Assembly: GCA_900755065.1 (NCBI GenBank)
Contig: CAAEFC010000018.1
Span: forward strand, 1 to 31,050
Origin: Bacilli bacterium
Lineage (GTDB): Bacteria; Bacillota_I; Bacilli_A; RFN20; CAG-449
Direction of reading: 5' to 3'
DNA length: 31,050 nt
In this document: positions 14,918 through 23,762 of the stretch, piece after piece
Layout of the letters: each line of letters starts with the position of its first letter
How positions within the stretch are numbered: position 1 is the stretch's first letter
Position numbers and translations under genes: made by a program
Notes under the pieces: model-generated
The model's input: the letters and a program-made list of their open reading frames with translations, nothing else
What the model was told of the DNA's origin: nothing
Databases searched by the model: none

Positions 14918-16592
14918 GGAACGGATTCCGCTCAGCGAATATCCGCGCATGCAATTCCGAAGAGATTCCTATTTCTGCCTCAACGGAACGTGGGAACTTG
15001 AAATCGACACGAAAGAAGAGATTCCGCTCGCATTCACGAAATCGATCGTCGTTCCTTTCCCCGTCGAATCCCTTTTAAGCGGCGTACACCGCGATGTGAA
15101 AGCCGACGAGATTCTTTACTATCGGAAATCCTTTCGTCTGGAAAAAAACTTTTGCAAAGACATCGTCGTCCTTCATCTCGACGGCGTCGATCAGTTCTGC
15201 GAAGTCTATCTCAACCGGGTCAGGATCGCCGCGCACGAAGGCGGTTATCTGCCGTTTGAAGTCGAAATTCAGGATTATCTTCAAGAAGAAAACGAACTGA
15301 TCGTCAAAGCAAAAGACCCTCTGGACAAGCGATATCCGTATGGGAAACAGTCCGAAAAAAGTCACGGAATGTGGTATACGAAAACCTCGGGAATCTGGAA
15401 AAGCGTCTGGATCGAATCGTATCCGAAAGCGCATTTTTCGGCGATGAAAATCGATGTTTCCCTGAAATCGGTTTCTCTTGCGCTGTCAACCGACATCGTC
15501 GAAAAGCGAATCCGCATTCAAACGCCGGAGGGCGTCATCGAAAGAGAATTCAACGAAAACCGAATCGAGATTTCCCTTCCTTCTCCGCGATTGTGGAGTC
15601 CGGAAGACCCGTATCTTTACGCGTTCGAGTTGATCGGAGGAGAAGATCGGATTCAATCTTACTTCGCTCTCCGCACGGTGGAAGTCAAAACCATTCGCCA
15701 AATACCGCGCATTCTGCTCAACGGAAAGCCGTACTTTTTTCATGGTTTACTGGATCAAGGCTACTTTTCCGACGGCCTTTATTGTCCGGAATCCTATCAA
15801 AAATACGAAGACGACATTCTCGCCTTGAAAAGACTCGGATTCAACACGCTCAGGAAGCACATCAAGATCGAACCGCTGTACTTTTATTATCTCTGCGATA
15901 AACTGGGAATGATCGTCTTTCAGGATTTCGTCAACAACGGAAAATACCGTTTTTTTCAGGAGACGGTTCTTCCGACCTTAGGTCTGATCCGGAACCGGCA
16001 TTACGGCAGACGGGTTTCGCCCTTCGTCCGCGATCGATTCGTCCGTCAGGGCGAAGAGACGATGCGCCTTCTGCACAACTCGCCTTCCGTCTGTTATTAC
16101 ACGATCTTCAACGAAGGCTGGGGACAGTTCGACGCCGATCGAATGTACGCGCATTTCAAAGCCCTCGATCCGAGCCGCATCATCGACGCGACGTCCGGCT
16201 GGTTTCAGGGAACGATGAGCGACGTCGATTCGAGGCACATCTATTTCAAACGGATCCGAATCCGAAAAAGGGCGAAAAAGCCTTTCGTTCTCTCCGAATT
16301 CGGCGGCTATTCGTATCCCGTCGAAGGGCATTGTTTCCGTCCCGAAAAATCGTTCGGTTACAAGCAGTTCTACGATGCCGAAACCTACCGTCGCGCTTTA
16401 AAAGAACTTTATCTGAACCAGATTCTCCCTCAGATCGGGAAAGGTTTATGCGGTTGCATCTACACGCAAGTCAGCGACGTCGAAGAAGAAACCAACGGTC
16501 TTTTCACTTTTGACCGTCAGGTGATGAAGATCGACGAAGAAACGCTGAAAGCGTTTTCCGAAAAGATCGCCCTTTACCCTTTCATTGTTTGA
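14883..16592 (+). CDS. glycoside hydrolase family 2 enzyme (beta-galactosidase/glucuronidase type)
   Basis: The 569-residue protein shows GH2 architecture: an N-terminal jelly-roll sugar-binding domain (about 20-180, with LNGTWELE and SHGMWYTKTSGIWKSVWIE), an immunoglobulin-like domain (about 185-270) and a TIM barrel. The acid/base is E411 in FNEGWG and the nucleophile is E472 in LSEFGG. It is shorter than large LacZ enzymes and has no signal peptide, so it acts in the cytoplasm, presumably on what the overlapping MFS transporter brings in. GH2 includes beta-galactosidases, glucuronidases and mannosidases; the sugar cannot be fixed here. The 3' end overlaps the convergent ABC gene by 11 bp. 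Confidence 0.9.
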   Translation: MKPSDLNRKPTEERIPLSEYPRMQFRRDSYFCLNGTWELEIDTKEEIPLAFTKSIVVPFPVESLLSGVHRDVKADEILYYRKSFRLEKNFCKDIVVLHLDGVDQFCEVYLNRVRIAAHEGGYLPFEVEIQDYLQEENELIVKAKDPLDKRYPYGKQSEKSHGMWYTKTSGIWKSVWIESYPKAHFSAMKIDVSLKSVSLALSTDIVEKRIRIQTPEGVIEREFNENRIEISLPSPRLWSPEDPYLYAFELIGGEDRIQSYFALRTVEVKTIRQIPRILLNGKPYFFHGLLDQGYFSDGLYCPESYQKYEDDILALKRLGFNTLRKHIKIEPLYFYYLCDKLGMIVFQDFVNNGKYRFFQETVLPTLGLIRNRHYGRRVSPFVRDRFVRQGEETMRLLHNSPSVCYYTIFNEGWGQFDADRMYAHFKALDPSRIIDATSGWFQGTMSDVDSRHIYFKRIRIRKRAKKPFVLSEFGGYSYPVEGHCFRPEKSFGYKQFYDAETYRRALKELYLNQILPQIGKGLCGCIYTQVSDVEEETNGLFTFDRQVMKIDEETLKAFSEKIALYPFIV

Positions 16593-18312
16593 ACTGGCTG
16601 TTGTATAAATCGTAATAGAAACCTTTTTTCGCCATCAATTCCTCGTGATTGCCCTTTTCGATGACGTTTCCCCGATTCATGACCAGAATCAGATCGGCGT
16701 TTCGGATCGTCGAAAGCCGATGGGCGACAATGAAACTGGTTTTTCCCTCCATCAGGCGGTTGAATGCTTCCTGAATTTTGACTTCGGTGCGCGTATCGAT
16801 CGAAGAAGTCGCTTCGTCGAGAATCAGAAGCGGCGGGCGCGTCAGCATGATCCGACTGACGGACAGCAACTGCTTCTGCCCTTGCGAAAGACCGTCGCCG
16901 TTTTCCTTGATGAGCGAATCGATTCCCGAAGGCATCTGCTCGACGAACGAAAGGCAATGGCTCTCTTTTAAAGCCTGCCGGATTTCCTCGTCGGTCGCGT
17001 CTTCTTTTCCCATTTTCACGTTATCGCGAATCGTCCCCTCTTTGAGCCACGTATCCTGCAAGACCATGCCGTACGCATCGCGCAGGCTATGCCGTTGCAA
17101 GGTCCGGATATCCTTCGCGTCCAGACGGATCGACCCGGAATCCGGATCGTAAAACCGCATCAGAAGGTTGATGAGCGTGGTCTTTCCGCATCCGGTCGGT
17201 CCGACGATGGCAACCTTGGTTCCCGGCTTGATTTCCAATGAGAGATTCTGAATCAGGCTGACTTCGCTCGTATAGGAAAAATCGACCCGGTCGAGCGTGA
17301 CACTCCCTTCGACGCGTTCGAGAAGAAGGTTCCCCTCTTGCGTTTCTTCGGGCCGGCTCAGAAGATCGCGTACTCTCGAAGCGGAAGCGAAGGAATTCTG
17401 CAATTCGCCGATCACGCCGGTGATTTCGTTGAACGGCTTGGTATATTGATTGACATAACTGAGAAAGGCCGTCAGCGTGCCGATTTTCATCGGATGAGCG
17501 CTTAAACAGATGAACGCGCCCGCTAAGGTCACTCCCGCGTAGATCAAAGCGTTGATGAAACGCGTCGACGGATTGACGAGGCTGGAAAAGAATACGGCGG
17601 AAATGCTGCTTTTTTCCAGATCGGCGTTGATTTCGCCGAAAATCCGGCTGTTTTCTTCTTCCATTCGGAAAGCCTGTACGACCTTCATCGAACCGATCAT
17701 TTCATTGACGAAACCGGTCTGTTTCGCCTTGATTTCCGATTGTTTGCGAAAAAGCCGATATGTCGAGCGCGAGATGAAGCGGGCGACGAAAAGCGATAAC
17801 GGCGTCAGAAGAAAGACGACCAGCGCGATCCGATAGTGAATGACGAACATGATCGTCAGCGTCGCGACGATGGTCATCGCGTTGGAAAACAACTGGTTGA
17901 ATTCCAGAATCAGTCCTTCGGCGATCGCTTCCACATCGGCGATCATCCGGTTCAGAATATCCCCCGTCTGCTGATTGTCCAGATAAGACAGAGGAAGGCG
18001 GTGGATTTTTTCGTTGAGATCGTCTCTCAGCCTCTGCGTGAGCCGGAACGAAATCCGATTGTTGATCGTTCCGGAAAAGAACTGCGAAATCCCGACGCCG
18101 ACGCCGGAAAGAGCGATCCACATGCCGTACAGAGATAGTTTTCCGAAGTCCACCTGATCCGGTCCGATCAAAAGATCGATCGACTGTCCGACCAGATAAG
18201 GGATCGCCAGCGTCAGCGCGCTGATGAAGACGGAAAGGACGAGCGAGACGATCAGAGGCGGCAAAGAACGTTTCAGATAGGAAAAGAGAAACAGAAGATC
18301 TTCCTTATGCAT
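16582..18312 (-). CDS. heterodimeric ABC exporter subunit (canonical Walker B)
   Basis: The 576-residue half-transporter has an N-terminal six-helix type I exporter domain (about 15-310) and a C-terminal nucleotide-binding domain. That domain has Walker A GPTGCGKT (371-378), Q-loop VLQD, signature LSQGQ (475-479), Walker B LLILDE with catalytic E500, and switch H531. The signature is degenerate (Q in place of the first G), while the Walker B and switch residues are intact. This complements the upstream subunit, which is the reverse. The pattern matches TM287/288-type, BmrCD- and LmrCD-like exporters. The start overlaps the partner's stop by 8 bp. The likely role is export of drugs, lipids or peptides; the substrate is unknown. 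Confidence 0.93.
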   Translation of the reverse strand: MHKEDLLFLFSYLKRSLPPLIVSLVLSVFISALTLAIPYLVGQSIDLLIGPDQVDFGKLSLYGMWIALSGVGVGISQFFSGTINNRISFRLTQRLRDDLNEKIHRLPLSYLDNQQTGDILNRMIADVEAIAEGLILEFNQLFSNAMTIVATLTIMFVIHYRIALVVFLLTPLSLFVARFISRSTYRLFRKQSEIKAKQTGFVNEMIGSMKVVQAFRMEEENSRIFGEINADLEKSSISAVFFSSLVNPSTRFINALIYAGVTLAGAFICLSAHPMKIGTLTAFLSYVNQYTKPFNEITGVIGELQNSFASASRVRDLLSRPEETQEGNLLLERVEGSVTLDRVDFSYTSEVSLIQNLSLEIKPGTKVAIVGPTGCGKTTLINLLMRFYDPDSGSIRLDAKDIRTLQRHSLRDAYGMVLQDTWLKEGTIRDNVKMGKEDATDEEIRQALKESHCLSFVEQMPSGIDSLIKENGDGLSQGQKQLLSVSRIMLTRPPLLILDEATSSIDTRTEVKIQEAFNRLMEGKTSFIVAHRLSTIRNADLILVMNRGNVIEKGNHEELMAKKGFYYDLYNSQFKQ

Positions 18313-20032
18313 TTCCGATTCCCTCCTCGCCGAACTGGCAACGGTAAATTTCCCGGTAAAGCGGGCAACGATTTAACAGGTCTTCGTGCGTTCCCGTATC
18401 GACGATTTCGCCGTGATCGAGTACGATGATCTGATCGCACGACATCAACGAAGAGGTTCGTTGAGAGATGATCAGAACCGTCGTGTCTTTCAGAAGTTTC
18501 AGATTCGCGCGCAATTCTTTGTCCGTTTTGAAATCCAGAGCCGAACTGCTGTCGTCGAGGATCAGGATTTCCGGCTGAGCGACCAATGCCCGTGCGATCG
18601 TCAGCCTCTGCTTCTGACCGCCTGAAAAATTCTTTCCTTCCGGCTCGACTTCTTCGTCGATGCCTTTCGCCTTGCTTTTAATAATATCCATAGACCGGCT
18701 GATCTCTAACGCGCGGTAAAGTTCCTCTTCGTCGGCATCCTGCTTTCCCCAGAGCAGATTCGACCGGATCGTCCCCTCGAAAAGCACCGCTTTCTGAGGA
18801 ACAACGGCGATTTTTTCGCGCAGGGAGGACAGACGGTAACTGTCCGCCGGATAGCCGTCGACGACAATTCTTCCTTCTGTCGGGTCGTAATGGTGTCCGA
18901 GCAGGCTGACCAACGTGCTTTTCCCCGCGCCGGTACCGCCGATGATTCCGATCGTCTGATTCTTTTTCACGCGGAAGGTGATGTTTTTCAGCACGTCTTC
19001 GCCGGTCGGATAGTAACGGAAAGAAACGTGTTCAAAAGCGATATGGTCGTCGCTCACCCGAACCGGTTCGCCGAATTTCAGAGAAGATCGGACGTCAAAA
19101 AGCGCGGAAACCCTTCTGAACGACGCGACGGAACGCGAACAGGTAACGATCAGATTGGCGAATTTGATCAGTTCCACCAGAATATAGTTGATGTAATTGT
19201 ACAGGGCGACGACCTGTCCGTCGGTGAGTCGTCCGGCGTTGACCTTGATCCCGCCGAAATACAGAAGGGCGACGATCGCCAGATTGACGATCAGAAAGGT
19301 CAGAGGATTCATGATCGCCGAGATCTTTCCCGCGACGATCTGCAAGCGCGTGTACTGCTCGTTCTTCTCCCGGAAATCCGCTTTTTGCTTTTCTTCGGCG
19401 GTAAACGCACGGATCACCCGGACGCCGTTGAGGTTTTCCCGGCTTTCCCGAGTAATTCCGTCGAGCGAATTCTGAATTTCCTTATAACGGGGCAAAGTGA
19501 TTTTCATCACCAGAAAGACGATGAAAAAAAGCACCGGAATCAGGATAGCGAAGATGATTCCCAGTTCGCGATCCACGATGAAAGCCATGATCAGCGCGCC
19601 GAAAACGACGAAAGGCGACCGCAGGAAAAGGCGGAGAAAAAGGTTGACTCCGGTTTGAATCTGATTGATGTCGCTCGTCATTCTCGTCAAAAGCGCCGCA
19701 TTTCCCGTCTGGTCGAGTTCGCGATACGACAGGGTTTCGATGTGATCGAAGAGTCCCTGACGAATCCGACAGGAAAATTTCCCTGCGACCGACGCGGAAA
19801 AATACTGCGCGATCACGGCGAAAACAAAGCCGAGAACGGCGAAAGCGATGAGAAAAGCAAAGCGAATCCCGATCGATCCCGCGTCCTTTTCCGGAATGCC
19901 CCGGTCGATGATGTCGGCGACGATCAGAGGAACCATCAGTTCCATCACCGCTTCAAGCAACTTGAAAAGCGGCGCCAGAAACGCCCTGACGCGGATTCCT
20001 TCGGTATATTCGACGAAACGATTCTTTCTCAT
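18305..20032 (-). CDS. heterodimeric ABC exporter subunit (degenerate ATP site)
   Basis: The 575-residue half-transporter has six membrane helices and a nucleotide-binding domain with Walker A GGTGAGKST (365-373), a good signature NFSGGQ (468-473), but Walker B LILDD, where the catalytic Glu is D494, and the switch His is Q524 (ISQRT). Those substitutions mark the non-hydrolysing site of a heterodimeric exporter. With the next gene's subunit, the pair would have one consensus and one degenerate ATP site. ATG 20032 is preferred over the frame start at 20080; the Shine-Dalgarno site is weak (AAGAAAG). It lies only 2 nt after the stop of the FeoB-associated gene, so it is probably translated by coupling. 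Confidence 0.92.
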   Translation of the reverse strand: MRKNRFVEYTEGIRVRAFLAPLFKLLEAVMELMVPLIVADIIDRGIPEKDAGSIGIRFAFLIAFAVLGFVFAVIAQYFSASVAGKFSCRIRQGLFDHIETLSYRELDQTGNAALLTRMTSDINQIQTGVNLFLRLFLRSPFVVFGALIMAFIVDRELGIIFAILIPVLFFIVFLVMKITLPRYKEIQNSLDGITRESRENLNGVRVIRAFTAEEKQKADFREKNEQYTRLQIVAGKISAIMNPLTFLIVNLAIVALLYFGGIKVNAGRLTDGQVVALYNYINYILVELIKFANLIVTCSRSVASFRRVSALFDVRSSLKFGEPVRVSDDHIAFEHVSFRYYPTGEDVLKNITFRVKKNQTIGIIGGTGAGKSTLVSLLGHHYDPTEGRIVVDGYPADSYRLSSLREKIAVVPQKAVLFEGTIRSNLLWGKQDADEEELYRALEISRSMDIIKSKAKGIDEEVEPEGKNFSGGQKQRLTIARALVAQPEILILDDSSSALDFKTDKELRANLKLLKDTTVLIISQRTSSLMSCDQIIVLDHGEIVDTGTHEDLLNRCPLYREIYRCQFGEEGIGNA

Positions 20033-20034
20033 AA

Positions 20035-20172
20035 CTATTTCTTTCTTTTTCGGCAATCCGAATGCGGACAGCAACCACAATTATTATAGCCGCGTTTTCT
20101 TTTCAAGTAAATCAGAACGCGAATCGCGACGAGAATTATCGTTCCGAAAAGGAAGACGTCCCGGATTTTCAT
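20035..20172 (-). CDS. FeoB-associated Cys-rich membrane protein
   Basis: This 45-residue protein has one N-terminal transmembrane helix (about 5-23), then a basic stretch and a cysteine cluster NCGCCPHSDC (31-40), ending RKRKK. It fits the small FeoB-associated Cys-rich proteins found after feoB in many Bacillota, thought to help Fe(II) uptake or sense metal. ATG 20172 overlaps the feoB stop in an ATGA and has GGAGG 4 nt upstream, so the small frame is real. The next gene, an ABC subunit, starts 2 nt after its stop codon. Confidence 0.85.
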   Translation of the reverse strand: MKIRDVFLFGTIILVAIRVLIYLKRKRGYNNCGCCPHSDCRKRKK

Positions 20173-22130
20173 CCGCCTCCTAAAAGACTGATCCCGTAAA
20201 CAAGCGCAGCGATGCCGTAAGCGAACGCCGTCTGCATGCCCATAAAAAGAAGCGCCTCCTTCGTCGAACGCAGTTCCTTCTTCAAAACCGCGTACGTCGC
20301 TATGCAAGGCATATAGAGGACGACGAAAACCAGATAGGCATACAGCCGGTTCGGCTCGATTCCCAAAAGAGCCTGCTCCGAAGAGCCGTAGAGAACGCTC
20401 AGCGTCGATACCAGCGCTTCTTTCGCGCTTAATCCGCCGATCAACGCGGCCGTGTACTCCCACGATTTGACGCCGATCGGCCGGAAAATCGGCGTGATCC
20501 ACCGGCTGATCGTGCAGAGCATGGATCGCCCGTTGCCGAGTGCTTCATCGTCGATGTAATTCAAGGCAAAATCGAAATGATGCAAAAACCAGATGACCAG
20601 ACTGCAAAGGAAAATGACGGTGAAGGCCTTTTTCAGAAAATCGCCGGCCTTCTCTTTCATTAAAAGCAACGTATTCTTTTTCGTCGGAAAACGATAATCC
20701 GGCAATTCCAGAAGAAAAGGCGCGCTTTCCTTGCGAAACCATTTCCGGTTCAGAATGGCGAAAAGGATTCCCGACAAGATCGACAAAAGGTAAATGGAAA
20801 GGATTATCGGAACGTCGCAACGGAAAAAACCGCCCGCCAAAGCGGTAAACACCGGAAGTTTCGCGCTGCAAGGGACGAACGGAATCAGCCTCATCGTCAG
20901 TTTCCGATCGCTTTCGTTTTCCGAAGTTCGGCTCGCCATGACCGCAGGGACCGAACAGCCGAATCCGATCAGAAGCGGAACGACGCTTCTCCCGTTCAGG
21001 CCGATCTTCCGAAAAGGCGCATCCAGTACGAACGCGATCCGCGCCATATAACCGGTATCTTCCAGAAGCGAAAGAAAAAAGAAAAGCGCGACGACGGTCG
21101 GAAGGAAAGTCAAAACGCTGCATATGCCGTTCAGAATTCCGTCGCAAACCAACGAGATCAACGCTTCGTGAAATTCGGCATATCGCATACCGGTCTCGAC
21201 AAGCGAAGCAAAGCGAGAAAACAAAGCGGAAAGTCCGTTTGAAACGTAGGTATTCACCACGCCGAAGGTCAAAACAAAGATCAGCGAAATCAGAGCCAGG
21301 AACAGCGGAACGGCCAGGTATCGGTTCGTTGCAATGCGATCGATCCGGTCGGAAAAACTCTCCTTCCGGATCGCTTTTTTCGTTTGGACCGTTTCCATAA
21401 CGATACGATCCACGCGGGAATACTTTTCGGAGACGACGGTAAGCATTGGATCGCCCCGACTTTCAACGGATTTCCGGACGCGATCGCGTTCCGCCTCGTT
21501 CAGACCGAGTTTTTCCAACCACGCTTCTTCGCCCGTCAGGAGTTGTTCGGCGATAAAGTCGGCGGGAAGCGATTTTATCTCGCAAGCCTTTTCGATTAAC
21601 GCCCTCATTGAACGAATATGGGACGTCGATATCGCGCGATCCGGGATCGGAATCTTTTTCCCGGCGATCGCTTCGATCAGCGTTTCAATTCCCTTCTCTT
21701 CCGATGCGGACATCGGAAAAACGGGAATGCCCAGCCTTCGGGAAAGAAGCGGGACGTCGACTGCTTTTCCGGCCTTTTCCAGTTCGTCCGTCATGTTCAG
21801 GGCGAGAACCATCGGCCGATGAAGGGAAAGCAATTGCAGAGTCAGATACAATCCGCGTTCCAGATGCGTCGCGTCGACGATGTCGACGACTAAATCCGGC
21901 TTGGAATCGATCAAAAAATCGCGCGTGAGGATTTCTTCCTGCGAAAAAGGAGACAGCGAATAGATCCCCGGCAAATCCGCGAGCAGCAGATCTTCGCGCC
22001 CTTTGATTTTTCCGATTTTGAGATCGACCGTTACGCCTGGAAAATTGCCGATGTGCTGACTGGCTCCGGTCAGAGCGTTGAACAGCGTGGTCTTTCCCGA
22101 ATTGGGATTACCGATCAGTGCGATATTCAT
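20169..22130 (-). CDS. feoB: ferrous iron transport protein FeoB
   Basis: The 653-residue protein has an N-terminal G domain with G1 GNPNSGKT (7-14), a switch I-like region with IGNFPGVTVD, G3 DLPG (52-55) and G4 NMTD (112-115). A helical GDI-like spacer (about 170-260) follows, then two Gate domains and a core of about eight or more membrane helices. One Gate motif is visible in VPLLIGFGCSVPAVMASR, containing the conserved Cys. It imports Fe(II) across the cytoplasmic membrane. FeoA overlaps its start by 23 bp and it has no strong Shine-Dalgarno site, so translation is probably coupled. Confidence 0.96.
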   Translation of the reverse strand: MNIALIGNPNSGKTTLFNALTGASQHIGNFPGVTVDLKIGKIKGREDLLLADLPGIYSLSPFSQEEILTRDFLIDSKPDLVVDIVDATHLERGLYLTLQLLSLHRPMVLALNMTDELEKAGKAVDVPLLSRRLGIPVFPMSASEEKGIETLIEAIAGKKIPIPDRAISTSHIRSMRALIEKACEIKSLPADFIAEQLLTGEEAWLEKLGLNEAERDRVRKSVESRGDPMLTVVSEKYSRVDRIVMETVQTKKAIRKESFSDRIDRIATNRYLAVPLFLALISLIFVLTFGVVNTYVSNGLSALFSRFASLVETGMRYAEFHEALISLVCDGILNGICSVLTFLPTVVALFFFLSLLEDTGYMARIAFVLDAPFRKIGLNGRSVVPLLIGFGCSVPAVMASRTSENESDRKLTMRLIPFVPCSAKLPVFTALAGGFFRCDVPIILSIYLLSILSGILFAILNRKWFRKESAPFLLELPDYRFPTKKNTLLLMKEKAGDFLKKAFTVIFLCSLVIWFLHHFDFALNYIDDEALGNGRSMLCTISRWITPIFRPIGVKSWEYTAALIGGLSAKEALVSTLSVLYGSSEQALLGIEPNRLYAYLVFVVLYMPCIATYAVLKKELRSTKEALLFMGMQTAFAYGIAALVYGISLLGGG

Positions 22131-22353
22131 CGGCGCGCCGGATCCGGATCGTCTTCGCTTCTTCTTTTCTCAGAGAAAGACGATATCCCCTTAGGCAGAT
22201 TTCCAGAGGATCGCCGAACGGCGCGATTTTGCTCACGCGGATTCTTGTTTCGGGCACCAGACCGATTTCCAACAGGCGAAGGCGCATTTTTCCCTCTCCT
22301 CCGACCTGTTCGACGATGCCTTCTTCCCGTATTTTCAACTCGCTCAGATTCAT
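22108..22353 (-). CDS. feoA: ferrous iron transport protein FeoA
   Basis: The 81-residue protein has the FeoA SH3-like fold pattern: EGIVEQVGGEG, the RLLEIGLVPETRIRV motif, and DPLEICLRGYRLSLRKEEA at the C-terminal side. FeoA binds FeoB in the cytoplasm and supports Fe(II) uptake. ATG 22353 has GAGGAG 5 nt upstream. It is the first gene of a likely five-gene unit: feoA, feoB, the Cys-rich protein and two ABC subunits. I see no clear Fur box in the 81 bp upstream. Another frame covering the same bases (22127-22372) is not real. Confidence 0.93.
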   Translation of the reverse strand: MNLSELKIREEGIVEQVGGEGKMRLRLLEIGLVPETRIRVSKIAPFGDPLEICLRGYRLSLRKEEAKTIRIRRADEYRTDR

Positions 22354-22421
22354 AGTTCTCCTCGATGTTCAAAAGAAAAACACCCTATTCAAGTTTAGTG
22401 ATCTTTAACGCGGATCATGAC

Positions 22422-22452
22422 AAAAAAAAGAGAATCAGACGCGGATTCTCTT
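22422..22452 (-). terminator. intrinsic terminator of the carD-like gene
   Basis: A 9-bp perfect stem AAGAGAATC/GATTCTCTT (22444-22452 with 22428-22436) is followed by an uninterrupted T run on the minus strand. The last codons and stop of the carD-like gene lie inside it. Confidence 0.88.
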
Positions 22453-22926
22453 CTGAATGAAACTCTCGATATCTTCAAACGAGTCGATGCCCAGCACATA
22501 GCCGAATTCGGAATACAGTTTTTGAACCGCTTCGTTGTAAATCGACGAATCGACGGATCCCAGCACCTTGTTCGCGGCTTTCTTCTCTTTGATCAGGTTT
22601 TTCAGCATTTTGATCAGAAGAACCAGATCGAGAATATTTTCGCTCTGCAAAAGTTTCATCGACACTTCCTTGCGCTTCTTGTTGTCCTGAATCCACGTCC
22701 CGTCCATTCGGTTGATCATATCGATCGCGTTCAGGCACTCCTCCTTTGAAATCACCTTGCGGCAGATGGCATCGGCGTTGTCGCAGGGAACCATGATTTT
22801 CGTGGATCGGTTGCCTAACGGGTACATCACAAAATAATCCTTGTTGACGTAAGAAACGCGCGCTACGCCTGTAATTTCGCATAAACCGTGATCGCGATGG
22901 ACGATCGTTTGCCCGACATCAAACAT
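22435..22926 (-). CDS. CarD/CdnL-like transcription regulator
   Basis: The 163-residue protein has an N-terminal RNA polymerase-interacting (CarD/TRCF RID) domain (about 1-65), starting MFDVGQTIVHRDHGLCEI and including YFVMYPLGN and KIMVPCDN. A helical C-terminal domain (about 70-160) follows that in CarD-type proteins contacts promoter DNA. Family members bind the RNA polymerase beta subunit and tune open-complex stability at many promoters. AAGGAG lies 7 nt before the ATG. It is a single-gene unit ended by a strong terminator, and it marks the right edge of the high-density core region. Confidence 0.9.
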   Translation of the reverse strand: MFDVGQTIVHRDHGLCEITGVARVSYVNKDYFVMYPLGNRSTKIMVPCDNADAICRKVISKEECLNAIDMINRMDGTWIQDNKKRKEVSMKLLQSENILDLVLLIKMLKNLIKEKKAANKVLGSVDSSIYNEAVQKLYSEFGYVLGIDSFEDIESFIQKRIRV

Positions 22927-23379
22927 TTGATTTCTCCTTTACTGTATTTAGTTTACCATTTTTTTCAAATCAAAGTAAGATTTTTTTGAAATTTGCAAAA
23001 TTATTTATTATAACAAAAACAAATCGATTTCATACAAAAACAGGAAAAGCAAAAAAAATAGAAGAAATTCCGTCTGATTTTCGCATAAAAATCATCAAAC
23101 ATAGTCCTATCGTCAAAAAAATATTTTGTTTTACTTTAAACCGATTCCGCTTCGCACCGCAACGCGTCTGTCGAAAAAAGAGAAGTGAAAAGACGTGAAA
23201 GCCGTAAAAGCCGCGATTCAACCTGTTTTTTCTGCATTTCCTTTTGTTATTTCACAATCCGTAGATCTTTTAATTCCTAAAAAGTCAAAATAAAGGAATC
23301 CCTTCTTTCACAATGACCTAATAAAATCCGACCGTTTTTGAATATCCGTCCGGCTAAACGAGTAACTGTGATGCGAATC
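22927..23379. other. AT-rich non-coding stretch at the core/accessory border
   Basis: Base composition drops abruptly after the carD-like gene. I find no convincing gene: a 70-codon plus-strand frame at 22986-23198 has no ribosome site and a basic, low-complexity product. The first 40 bases presumably hold the carD promoter, but no strong -35/-10 pair is clear. Confidence 0.5.
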
Positions 23380-23566
23380 TTATCTAGGCACTAAAACATA
23401 AGCCTTAAAAATCCCTATATAATTTTCAACTTTCGACGCAAATAAAAGATATGGATTATTCTCCATCTCAATTAAATAAAAGTAATCAGCGCCTTTGATA
23501 TTCGTTGAACTCTCTATTTTAAAACCTTTTTTGATGTTCATTAAATCAACCAGTTCGTTTTAACAT
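23380..23566 (-). pseudogene. small ORF of unknown function, probably frameshifted near its start
   Basis: From ATG 23541 a 53-codon frame reads to 23380, with an ordinary protein-like composition (ending FKAYVLVPR) but no ribosome site. A perfect AAGGAG lies instead before ATG 23566, whose frame stops after six codons. Removing one A from the A4 run (23558-23561) would join the two as MLNELVDLMNIKKGF and so on, giving a protein of about 61 residues. So it is either a recent frameshift or a sequencing error. No family is recognised. Confidence 0.4.
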
Positions 23567-23615
23567 GTTCGCTTTCTCCTTACTTTATGATATGTTTTTA
23601 TAAGCAAAATTCCCC

Positions 23616-23633
23616 CCTTAGTTTTGCCTAAGG
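23616..23633. repeat. small inverted repeat in the leader of the frameshifted ORF
   Basis: CCTTAG (23616-23621) and CTAAGG (23628-23633) form a 6-bp hairpin with loop TTTTGC. Flanking GCAAAA can pair with that loop, so alternative structures exist. There is no T-run, so it is not a clear terminator. Confidence 0.4.
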
Positions 23634-23716
23634 AGGAGATTGTAAATCCATATGATGTTGTTTCTTGTTCCTTAGGTAATACGTAACTATCTAAGTGTTT
23701 TCTTACTTACATTTTT

Positions 23717-23746
23717 ATTTTATCATATGATTTGTTTTCGATGCAA
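23717..23746 (-). promoter_or_regulatory. possible promoter for the small frameshifted ORF
   Basis: TTGCAT (23741-23746) and TAAAAT (23717-23722) on the minus strand are 18 bp apart, upstream of a leader of about 145 nt. In AT-rich DNA such matches can be chance. Confidence 0.35.
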
Positions 23747-23762
23747 GTAATATGATTTTATT

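Noticed and set aside
22354..22421. Fur or DtxR operator upstream of feoA
   Set aside because: No inverted repeat resembling either site, and no convincing -35/-10 pair, could be found there.
22986..23198. 70-codon plus-strand ORF
   Set aside because: No ribosome-binding site, no promoter, and a Lys/Arg-rich product without recognisable features in AT-rich DNA.
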